This document shows, piece by piece, positions 33,731 through 43,700 of a stretch of 64,000 nucleotides of DNA. The notes under the pieces were generated by a model. It saw only the letters and a program-made list of their open reading frames with translations. It searched no databases and was not told where the DNA came from. The stretch is taken from contig CANTFL010001335.1 in NCBI GenBank assembly GCA_947650285.1, forward strand, positions 248,001 through 312,000. Direction: 5' to 3'. The first letter of the stretch is position 1; every line of letters starts with the position of its first letter. This DNA is from Hyaloperonospora brassicae. Taxonomy: Eukaryota > Oomycota > Peronosporomycetes > Peronosporales > Peronosporaceae. The position numbers and the translations under genes are program-made.

Positions 33731-35825
33731 CTAGCTCTCCTGGCGCTGCACAGCACGGTCGATCATCACCGTCTGGGAGTACGGGTTGTAGCGAGCTTGG
33801 AATGGCTTCTTCAGATCTTCGCAAAACGTGCGCATCTTTTCCTTTGCATCGAACTAGAAAGGAACCAAAAGGTCATAAGCTATGTCGTGATCCGAAAAAC
33901 AATCCAGTACGTCTCCCTTACCAAGCTGTCAGCCACGTAGTACACAGGCTGGTAGGTTGTGACGGGGTATTTCTGCTTGCACGCCGAGAATGGATCCCAC
34001 GGGCGGTGCTCTGGCCCGACGCTATCTGCAGAAAGATCCCGTGCGCAAGCGTACTCCAACTCTCCGAAGCTCGAAAGCAGTCCAGCGCCATAGGCCTGTG
34101 CGAAGCAACAGCGTCTCATGGTAAGGTCAGGCAGCTCGCACAACGGGAACAGAGACCTAATGAAGCCGTCAACCTTGTATTCGCCATGCTGCTTCGTGAG
34201 TCCAAACTCCACGGAAAACCAGTAGCACTGGTCGCATACACACATCGTTACAACAGACTGGTACCTGCGAACAAGGTGTGCTAGCAGATGCATGTGACGT
34301 ACAGTGGCAAGACGCTCAATCTCTTCGTCTGAGGCTCCGAGAGAGGCGAGACCAATTTCGTGCGAAAAGTCCGCAAAGTCCGGGTCCTTTTGTCGAGCGA
34401 ATGCGTTAGGTGGAGCTGACTGCCACAAGCATCAACTTTTGCGGTGCTTGTGAGGTAATGACTACGTACCGCAAACATAGGTGCGTGGCCCATGAGCTCA
34501 TGGCAGATGTCGGGCTCTGGTGTGTACAAAGGCATCGAGTGGTGGCGAATGTACTGCACGAAACACAAGTCAAAAACGCTGTGAGAACCCTTCAACTGCC
34601 CATTGTACCATAGCTAGGAGCACTGCGAAAGCAAATGGTCGGCCGCTCTTACTTGGGTCGAGAAGAACACCCGGAACGCAAGTCCGTTCAAAAAGTCGCG
34701 CGACGACAAAAGTCCGCCTACTGGACGAAGGGTGAAACCTGTGCACTCTTTTAGAAAGTTCGAGATATCCCGCTGCTGCGGAATGTTGTCCTCAGCGTAG
34801 CCACAGTTGCTCTCGAGCAGAGGCGTGATGTAGTTGAACTCGTCACACGCATGTTGCTTCCACATCGCTTTCATCTTCTTGTAAATGACTCCCCATGTTT
34901 TCACCTGTGATGAACACACGACCACCACATCTCATTCACGTTCGCACGTTGCAATTAAACTCCGTATGACAACGTCGCACCTCGTCCTCCGTGTAGTCCA
35001 GGTACGGGATCGTATCTCCCTGCCGGTAGTTCTGAGCGATCTCCGCAAACACGTTTCGACGTCGACGGTACTCTTGGTCCTACACCACCACAGAACCCAA
35101 CATCAGGTCAGTGTCATGCTACAAATCATAACGCCTCGATCACGTTGCATGCAGCGTAACGTGGCGTGACTGCGTACACTAAAGCCCGGGTGATCCGACT
35201 CTAGATCCGTGCCAGCGTCCAAGACGTTGGCCACTGAGCGGTCAAGTTCCGAGATCTTGCGAGGGAACCACGGAACTGCCCACACGCATAGTACCATAAG
35301 CTGTCGGCGCTGCAACACAGAGAGAACAAGACGGGTCACGCGCGTAGCCGCTCACGCACCTTTCTTGTCGTGGAGCACGACCACATCGAGGCAGTTCCGC
35401 GCCAAGTCCTGCATGAGCTCGTCCACCTCTGGCTGGCCGCGTTTGCCCTCAAAGTCAATGTAGAAACTGTAGTTCATGTTATGGCCTTTGGCCGGTCGCG
35501 ACTCGATCCGCGTCATGTTCACGTCGTGTTTCCAGAAAAACTTGAGCGTCTCCTGCAGCGCGCCCGGTCCGTCTTCGACCTGGAGCATAATCGACGTCTT
35601 GTTGTCCCCTCGCAGCGTCCCGTACGTCTGCGCGCCGAGCGGTCGCCACGACGCACGAGCGCTTAAAGCCCAACGGCGAAGCTGTGTGAGGTACGCGACA
35701 GTGTATTGTGTCAGTCGTGGGGTCCGCCGAGAGACTTGACAGCAGTTGTACACCACCTGAAAGGTCGAGAGACGCACCTGTGGCCCGAGAGAGGAGCGGG
35801 AGAAGGGCGCGAGGGCGCGCAGCAT
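33731..35825 (-). CDS. PAH: Phenylalanine 4-hydroxylase with ACT domain
   Basis: Ten exons: 35825-35778, 35681-35360, 35275-35178, 35079-34981, 34904-34653, 34553-34470, 34386-34303, 34227-34174, 34095-33922 and 33853-33731, giving 445 aa (human enzyme 452). It converts phenylalanine to tyrosine using tetrahydrobiopterin, O2 and non-haem iron. An ACT domain lies at about 45-118 (VEDGPGALQ). The catalytic domain starts at VPWFPRKI (124). Iron ligands are His291 and His296 ([13 protein letters not shown]) and Glu336 (FSVEFGL), each six residues after human 285, 290 and 330. The end is 'FDAKEKMR'...'[10 protein letters not shown]'. Residues 1-40 are Arg/Ala/Ser-rich without acids, possibly a mitochondrial presequence; an upstream in-frame ATG exists at 35978. 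Tyrosine or tryptophan hydroxylase is less likely from spacing and C-terminus, but substrate is inferred. Confidence 0.93.
33854..35777 (-). other. Nine PAH introns, 68-99 nt
   Basis: Introns 35682-35777, 35276-35359, 35080-35177, 34905-34980, 34554-34652, 34387-34469, 34228-34302, 34096-34173 and 33854-33921. All are GT-AG; donors are mostly GTACGY, GTGCGN or GTAAGR, with one weak GTTGAC. Every junction restores the conserved hydroxylase sequence in frame. Three of them (96, 75 and 78 nt) are multiples of three without a stop. Confidence 0.85.
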
Positions 35826-36456
35826 TGTGGACCGAAGGAGCGCGTCAAGTGGGAGACAGCGGGCGACTTGTAAAGTGGCAAAGTGGACCGATAGCTCCGA
35901 GTTGTTGTTATTGTGGTTGTGGTTGTGGCGGTTTGGCTGGCGCCTGACTCTAAAATTAGAACGGTCAGTTTGTCCCACATCTGGCGATCTTCAAGGGGCG
36001 GACTTTTTCTGCAAGTGTGTTTGGAAGGTGGGGACCGCTTGGCAGGTGGCTTTACATTCGGGTGCACCGAACCAGAGGGTGCGTCGAGCCCGTGACGTCA
36101 TGGCAGTGGCGGGTCTATTTGTTTTGACCGATGGCTATTTTTCTAGCACTGCTTGTGATGGCGCGGTGGTCTAATTTAGCAAATACATAAAGCAATACAC
36201 AATGTGTTTTTTGTAGCAGCGCGGAGTTGACTGCGAGTGTTTGGTGTCGAGTCTCGCACAACGATTGCGTCATCCTCGAGATTATAGGTCGCAACCTACA
36301 AACGCACCGATTCCGATCTGCCTTCCTGTGCTGAGCTCGCAGAGTAGTGGTGCTACACAAAACACTTTTTATCTCCTGCGAAAAGGAAAATCTTTCCTCG
36401 TGTTTTTACTGGCAATCGCATCAAAGAACGAAACAGCGGCCAACGGACGGACGACG
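35826..36456. promoter_or_regulatory. Divergent promoter region, PAH / RAD23
   Basis: 631 bp between two divergent start codons, holding both promoters. No specific element assigned. If PAH starts at the upstream ATG (35978) the region is 478 bp. Confidence 0.5.
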
Positions 36457-38008
36457 ATGAAGCTCACGGTCAAGACCTTACAGGGCGTGGCCTTCTCCCT
36501 GGACGCAGAGCTCACGGACGCGGTAAGCTGCTACTTCTCTCCCCTTCCATAGGCCTACGCGACGTTCGCCGCCTTCGCTCGTGTGTTGCGACGGTCTCTG
36601 AAACAGAGAGCTGAAGGAATTCTGACGTGGAGAGACAGAGGACAACGGTATGAGGAAAGACACACGTGGAGAGTTCTAACACACAACGTGCAATGCGCTA
36701 CAGGTGTCGGCGATCAAGCAGAAGATCGAAGAGCTGCAGCAGTTTCCCGTGTCGCAGCAGAAGCTCATCCACGCTGGAAAAGTCCTTAAAGACGACAGTA
36801 CACTGGGCGAGTACAATGTCAAGGAGAATGACTTTCTAGTCGTCATGGTCACGAAACCCAAGGCGGCCAAGCCTTCAGCTGCTGCTGCTGCTGCTTCTAC
36901 TGCTGCTGCGGCTGCTCCTTCTGCATCGACTGCTACAACCCCATCTGCTGCCACTTCTGGTGCGGCGCCTACTCCCAACACGTCGTCAGCATCCAACAGC
37001 TCTTCGGTAACGGCTTCTGCAGTGTCGACACCATCAGCTGCTCCAGCTACGACTGCTCCGAGCTCCTCGATGGGAGAGGGCGGCGATCTGGCGAGTGGTG
37101 AGCAGATGAGCGCTACGGTGCAACAACTCGTGGACATGGGCTTTCCGGCAGACCAAGTGCGCAGTGCACTTCGTGCGGCTTTCAACAACCCGGAACGCGC
37201 AGTGGAATACCTGATGACTGGCATCCCCGAACAAGCTGCCTCTGCCGTGCAGGCGGCTGGGCCTTCGGCTGGAGCCAATGCAGGCGCTGGTGCCAGTGGT
37301 GATGAGACTGCAAACACGCTCGAAGCGCTTCGCAACCACCCGCAGTTCGACGCGCTGCGTCAATTAGTGCAGTCCAACCCGGCAGCACTGCCGGCGGTAC
37401 TTCAGCAGATCGGTGCACAGAGTCCAGAGCTGCTGCGGCTGATCCACCAAAACCAGGACCGCTTTGTGCAGATGCTGAACGAGCCCATTGGTACCCGCGA
37501 GACAGGATCAGCCCCTGGTGGTGCAGGTGTTGCACCGTTCGATTTGGGAATGGGTGGTGGTGCTATGCCATCCCCGCAGCAGATTCAGCAGCTAGTGGAC
37601 TCGCTCACACCAGAGCAGCAAGCTCAGATGGCAACACAAATGGGCATGACCCCCGAGCAGCTTCGTGGATTGTCTCAAATGCTTAGCAACTTGCCGCCTG
37701 GAGCAATGGAGCAGATGATGGCATCAATGGGAGGTGGCAGCGGCTTGGAAAACCTTGGTGGAGGTGTAGGACCTGGCGCCGGTGGAGGTGGTCGCCGCAT
37801 CATGCTATCTGAAGAGGAAGCCGCAGCCGTCGACCGGCTGTGTGAGATGGGGTTCGAGCGCACGGACGTGATTCAGGCATATTTGGCATGTGACAAGAAT
37901 GAGGCGCTGGCAGCCAACTTCCTCATGGATAGCGGAGACAGCTTCGGCGGTGACGCTGCTGGAGGTGCGGGAGGCCAGGGCGACGACAATGATGACATTT
38001 ATGGGTAG
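36457..38008 (+). CDS. RAD23: RAD23 ubiquitin-receptor / nucleotide-excision-repair protein
   Basis: Exons 36457-36522 and 36704-38008 give 456 aa. RAD23 shuttles ubiquitylated proteins to the proteasome and stabilises the XPC/Rad4 damage sensor in the nucleus. Domains in order: ubiquitin-like domain 1-74 (starts MKLTVKTLQG; contains LIHAGKVLKDD); Ala/Ser/Thr linker; UBA1 about 158-195 (LVDMGFP); XPC-binding domain about 227-283 (LRNHPQFDALRQLV); a Gln/Met/Pro-rich insert about 311-362; UBA2 about 390-433 (LCEMGFERTDVIQAYLACD); and the acidic end DNDDIYG. The intron falls inside the ubiquitin-like domain, as is common for small oomycete first exons. Start chosen because it gives the canonical ubiquitin-like N-terminus. 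Confidence 0.95.
36523..36703 (+). other. RAD23 intron (181 nt)
   Basis: Donor GTAAGC after codon 22, acceptor CTACAG, phase 0. Joining gives LTDA-VSAIKQKIEE, the usual continuation of the ubiquitin-like fold. Confidence 0.9.
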
Positions 38009-38940
38009 ATACACGGATCGAGTGAGCAAGCATGCGCCCTCGCCGTGGTTGGCAAAGACGCGCGACACTCGTCTCGGTTTGTACTTGAGTGCTTCGTAGT
38101 TGGGACGTCGTGCACGTGATGTGGTCAGGAGTGCCAGCTTACTCTCGCGGACACAAATGCTTTGGGTTGATGAAGTCTTGGCTTTTTGAGTACCTCTTGT
38201 GGAACGTCGATTCTGCTATCCCATCTTAGCCCGATGCGTTTGTCCTTAAAGTTTTGCAATGCCACCGCTTGGACCGTAAAATCAGCGGAGTAAAGCATGC
38301 GTCTCGACATCGCCTCCAGCCGGTCAGAACGCCAGCTGTTCTTGGTTTGGCAGGCCTAAACTCGTCGAAACTGCATTGTCAAAGACACGTTCTGGTCTTT
38401 GCGTACGGTCAGGCCAGTTGCATTCAACTCGTGTGAAGCGCATAGTTGCTTCGAAAGCTTATGTACCATGGCAGGTCCTCACACTGGTTGACGTCTAGCA
38501 CCAAAGAGGTGGACTACTGTTCGTGGCAGCCATCGGTATCGTGTCAAGCGCCGACAACGAGCGTAATGGGCAGCGGTGGTATGGAAATTGCGCTTCGACG
38601 CCTTTCCAACTTGCCACAGCTTCCAAGTGCACATTGGTATGCCAAGTTACGCTGAGACGAATGTACGCAAAAGCATTGTGTTCACTTGCTGAACGTGGCC
38701 ACAGATGACAAAGACAGAGACGTTCACCGTGTGTAGGCGCGTGTCGATCTCTTTCGATTGCGCAGATCATACGACGGACGGATGCAGCTGCAAAATCGAA
38801 CGACAACAACAGTGTGATGCAGGCCAACATCTCAGATGCAACGGGGTGAGCGCGTTGCATGACATTGACATCGACGAAGATGAATGCGAATATCATTTTA
38901 GCGGATGACATTCTTATATGTCGCTATAGATTGTCAAGGT
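38009..38940. other. Intergenic, RAD23 3' flank; no gene seen
   Basis: Several frames of 60-140 codons on both strands, none with a recognisable domain. The short minus-strand frame 38125-38310 is basic at its start but cannot be assigned. Confidence 0.5.
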
Positions 38941-38949
38941 TATTATCTC

Positions 38950-39188
38950 TGCTGATTGGTTGATATGATGACCCGTATCAACCAACAAGTCGTCCAATGA
39001 ATGAGGAACGCGCGCAATGGGACGCGAGCAATCCATTACAGTTCATATTGTATTGTCAGATCTAGCGAACGAAGGTGGAACAAATTTCTTGTAAGCTTAA
39101 CTATATCCTACGCAGCTTCTTCTTACATAAAGGTTAGAGTGTAATGGGGCACCGGTGCTTGTACCCACACAGTACACACTACCTAGAC
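38950..39188 (+). repeat. LTR remnant flanking Gypsy-1
   Basis: Contains the same modules as the Gypsy-1 LTR in the same order ('ttggttgatat', 'gacccgtatcaacc', 'gcgcgcaatggg'), diverged. Gypsy-1 starts directly after it, so Gypsy-1 may have inserted into or recombined with an older LTR. Confidence 0.5.
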
Positions 39189-39579
39189 TGTAACGGGGCA
39201 GCCCGTTACATGGAATTGTCACTTTAAGGAAAGTGACAATAAAGAATATAAAGATGGATATTCTTTAAACAATATCACCAAAGTGGTGATATTGAAGGGT
39301 CGACCAAAGAGTCTGTTCATTGGTTGATATCGTGATGATATCAAACCACCAATCGCCGCAAGACGCGCGCAATGAGTGGTGACGAGACGTCACCATACAT
39401 CCAGTTATATTAGTATAGTTAAGCTAAGTCAAACAGAGAGACAGTGGTTAAAGACTTAATTACATTAATATAACAGTTCTACTTTTACCCTACCTACGCT
39501 TCCTCGCTTGCCACGTGTACGTCTGTCGGGGCACCCAAAACCCTTGCGTTAAGTTCACGCAAGGGTGTGCCCCGTTACA
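39189..39579 (+). repeat. Gypsy-1 5' LTR
   Basis: 391 bp, TGTAACGGGG to CCCCGTTACA. Its first 22 bases fold on themselves (arms 39189-39197 and 39202-39210). More perfect hairpins follow at 39215-39240, 39241-39266, 39270-39294, 39324-39344 and 39377-39395. Confidence 0.93.
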
Positions 39580-39581
39580 CC

Positions 39582-39590
39582 TGGTAGCAC
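39582..39590 (+). other. Gypsy-1 primer-binding site
   Basis: TGGTAGCAC starts two bases after the 5' LTR. It fits the 3' end of an initiator tRNA-Met (ending ...CTACCA), the commonest primer of such elements. The match beyond the first nine bases cannot be checked here. Confidence 0.5.
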
Positions 39591-39629
39591 TTATTAGTCC
39601 TTCCAGCGACCACCTCCACAACATCCAAC

Positions 39630-40784
39630 ATGAACATGCTGGATGAAGAAGACACCTTTCACGCCACGCGTGAAGGGTTTACCCATTTGAGTGACATCGA
39701 ATGGAGTGCAGTAGAACGAATGAGTTCTACCGTGGGCGAGTTCGCCATTAGCGCCATGTTGGAGTCTATAGACAGAGACCAACAACAAGCCGCTATAGCC
39801 AAGTTCATTCAAAATGAACTCGTCGCCGAAAGGGAGAAAGTAGCCTTGCTTCACCAGCAAGGCTCTCAACAGGCTGAGCAGTTGAGAGAACTCGGTGATC
39901 AACAGACAGAGCTGTTGAGACAGCGGCAATTTCATGCTGCTGTGGGCGGGACGGCGCATGCGCGTCGTCCCGAGGTCATGAAAGTTGACATCTCCAAGTA
40001 CAGTGGAGTCCCAGAGGACTCCCTGTTACTATGGTTTGTCGAACTCGACAGAGACCTAAGGGCTCGTCGCGTCGAAGATGAGCAAATGAAACTCACATTT
40101 GCTCAGACCCACTTGGCAGGGCGTGCCAAAACTTGGTCCCTGGGACTCGAGAGTAGCAACCCAAATGTGTTTAGGTCGCTAGATGACTTCAAGTCCCGGC
40201 TCAGACAAACGTTTGAGCTGCCACGGGCTGAGTTCAGGGCTCGTTCAGAGCTCCTGAAACTCAAGCAGGGTAAGCGTGATGTGCACGCTTACGCACAACA
40301 TATACGACTCCTTGCGAGTAGTATAACTGCCAACCCAGTCCATGAACACGCGTTGATTACGGTGTTCATGCAAGGGCTCGCAGAAGGGCCCGTTAAGAGC
40401 CATCTGTTCCGCCTTGAGCTGAATACGCTTGAAGAAGCGATATCAGCTGCGGAACAGGAAGACTTTAGTATGAGATAGGCTCATGCTAGCTCAAACTCTT
40501 ATCGTCCACCGAGACGACAAGAGATTGGAGGTCCAGAACCAATGGACCTCTGCTATGTTGAGAGCGAGAGACCTCGCTCTTCGAACAACAAGCGATTGCA
40601 GAAGTGCAATCGCTGTCAGAAGTTAGGGCACTACGCATACGAATGTAGTGCTCCACGCCCAGTACCAAACAGTACTAAGCAAAATGGACGACCATTTGCC
40701 AGAAAGGGCAATGGGCGTGGGTCCAGCGCTGTTGCGAAGCCGCAACAGCGAGACGGACCATCAAAAAATGGTCGGGGTAAGTAG
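39630..40784 (+). pseudogene. Gypsy-1 Gag
   Basis: 282 codons to a TAG at 40476-40478, and the same frame then runs on to 40782-40784. An N-terminal coiled coil (about 65-115) precedes a retrotrans_gag-type capsid region (ISKYSGVPEDSLLLWFVEL, 'AKTWSLGLE', 'LRQTFELPRAEFRARSELLKL'). After the TAG comes a CCHC zinc knuckle, CNRCQKLGHYAYEC, at about 40599-40640. So one nonsense change (or a read-through codon) separates capsid and nucleocapsid. Confidence 0.85.
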
Positions 40785-43700
40785 GGGCGGAGCGCCCTAC
40801 TGATCCAGCAACCTCAAGAGAATTTGCAAATCTCTTGACGAAAGTTGCTCCAGATACACAATCATTGTGTGTCTCTGCACCTGGTGATGACGTTTCGCTC
40901 ATCACCTTGAAGTTGGAAGCGACAAATGATTTGTCGCTTCGTGCCCTAGTAGACTGTGAGGCGTCGAACAACTTTGTTCGACGCCAGTCACTAGAGGGTC
41001 GTAGGCTCAAGTTCGTTGAGCGCGACATTCCCCTCACAAGGATGACGGTGCGCCTTGCAACAGGCGCATCGATAACCGTTGAGAAACGTGTAGTAGGAAT
41101 CCACTACACGTTAGAGGGCGAACAGTACGATGATGACTTCATCGTACTAGATCTGGATGACAAATTCGATGTCATCCTGGGATTACCTTGGCTCAGAAAG
41201 TACGAGCCAAGGGTGAGCTGGCAGCATCGATCCGTGAAGATGCCTGCCGCTTGTTCATCAGATGGCCATCTGATGAACATCTTGGAGCGTCCACAAGCGT
41301 GTGGATGTTCTGCGAGTGAGTGCGATGGCCTCACTTGCGGTACGGTCGTTAGCACGACTGCACAAGATCACAGTGTAGCTGATCACTACACTGTGGAGCA
41401 AGCTCCCGGCGGCTGTACAGAAGTACAGGCTGCGCCGAAGGTCTACCACTCGAATAAGTCGAGTGGACCGGGACATGTATGCATGCCTAGCGGGCAGCAT
41501 CTTAGAAGAAAGAAACCTGTTGCCTTCAAAGGGCAACACGGATATCCTAAGTCGACTGGAGAGTCGACCGTAGAGGATCGGTGCCTGACTGTGGTTGCAC
41601 GGCAACAGTCGGAAGACGTCGAGGGTATAAGTCCCCACGTAATTGAGGAAGGAATTCCTCAAGAGTCACTTGCTGAGGGATCAGGCCCTCAGCAACCTGT
41701 GGAAGCAAGTTCCCAGGAAGAAACCAAGACGTTGAACGTCTTGGTTAATGAAGGATCAAGCGTAGGCGCTTATACGCTTGATCTGATTGTGCCTCCGAAG
41801 TTAACTTCGGAGATAACTCAATTGCCAACGCTAGAACCGAAACGGTTCTTGCGTGATCTGCGTAGTGGCAAAGTCAAGCAGATCTGCATACTCGTCACAG
41901 AGGATGAGTATGTGGCCGATATTCGGTCGGCGACAGTATTTGGTGAGAACGAACGGGTTATCAGCAGCTCATCGATGGACGAAAGTATCCTCGATGAGAA
42001 GACTCGGATTGAGCGATACACGTCTCAATCCTGGGAGTCACTTCAGGCAAATCCTTTGTATAAGGATTTGATCGATTTCAAGGACGTATTCCCTGAATCC
42101 GTACCTTGCGAGTTGCCTAAGGACAAAGGCACTCGACACGAGATCGAGCTCAGACCGGGCTCGAAGTACTGTGCCATGAATCAGGGGCCAATGCCTCGTG
42201 AACAAGTACTAGCGATCGACAAGTTCTATGCCGATCGCTTATCAGCGGGACATGTGAGGGAATCAACTTTTCCTCATAGCTCTCCGACCTTATGTGTGCG
42301 AAAGGCCACAGGAGGGTGGCGGATAGTGCACGCATTCAACAAATTGAATGCTGCAACGGTACCGGCTCAGACGCCGATACCGAGGAAGGACGTAATCATA
42401 GATGGTATGTCAAAGAGTACCATCTTTTCGTCCATGGATCTGATGGATGGGTTCTATCAGATCCTCATGCGTGAACGGGACGTCCCGTTCACAGCAGTGA
42501 GTACACCCAGCAGGATGCTGTGGGAGTGGCTAGTTATGCCACAGGGGCTGAGCAACGCCCCTGCAACGTTCAACAGATGTGTCACAAATCTGTTGAGACC
42601 GGTGCGGGATTTCGCACCGAGTTATTTGACGATGTGTTCGTCCATAGCCGGGCTATGGACGGAAAGATAGACGTTGAAGCTCACAGAACTCACGTTTGTC
42701 AGGTTCTTCAACTTATGCGCAAGTATAAGTTGTACGCCAACCTCAAGAAGTGTATAATCGCGGCAAGCGAAATACCACTTTTTGGGTGCATCATGGGTAA
42801 ACACGGCGTACGCCCTGATCCCGAAAAGATCAAGGCGATCACCGACTGGCCAGTGCCAGTCGATGTCAAGGGACTGCGGAAGTTCCTTGGGCTAGCGGCG
42901 TACTTGCACAAGCACTCGCGCAACTACGCCGAGATGACTGTTCATCTTTCTTGTTTACTCAAGAAAAATGTGAAGTGGACATGGAACGCTGAGTGCCAGC
43001 GTTCATTCGAAGGTATCAAGCAAAGCTTGATGCAATCGCCGATCTTGGCGATTGCAGATCGGGACAGACCATTTCATGTGGTCTGTGACGCCAGCGATTT
43101 CGCAATCGGCTGTGCGTTAATGCAGTTCGACGCAGATGGCGCGGAGAGCGTCATATGTTATCAGTCGCGTCAGCTGCAAGCAGCTGAGCGTAATTACCCA
43201 GTGCATGACAAGAAAATCCTTGCCATGAAGTACGCACTGGCTAAGTTTCGCGTCTATCTCTTGGGAGATAGACCGTTCATCGTTTATACGGACCATGCGT
43301 CACTGCGCACGGCCGTAAACAGCCCACATCTCTCGCAACGAATGGCGAGGTGGCTGTCTTTCTTCGCGGAGTATAACTTCTACGTGCATTACATACCAGG
43401 ACGACTGAACGTCGTCGCTGATGCGTTATTACGTCGGTACGACTTCGAGCCGACTTCACCAGTCAATAGTGAGGTCTTGCTCACTATTGCGGCGCTGTCA
43501 GTCATCGTGCCGTCTTCTCCTTTACTCGACGAAGTGCGGAAGGCATACGCAGGATATACAAATCTCCTCCGTTTGATGAGTCATCTTGCAAACCCATACC
43601 GGAAATCTATGTCGAATTGGCCGGGTCTGTATCGTTCCTCTTTGGATCGGTACACGACTCGCAATGGCCTGCTGTACTATACAGCAGTTGCCGACGACAT

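Noticed and set aside
36676..37335. Minus-strand Ala-rich ORF over RAD23
   Set aside because: Antisense of the Ala/Ser/Thr linker of RAD23; no independent support.
38125..38310. 61-codon minus-strand frame resembling a transposase N-terminus
   Set aside because: Similarity limited to a few residues at its start; no continuation.
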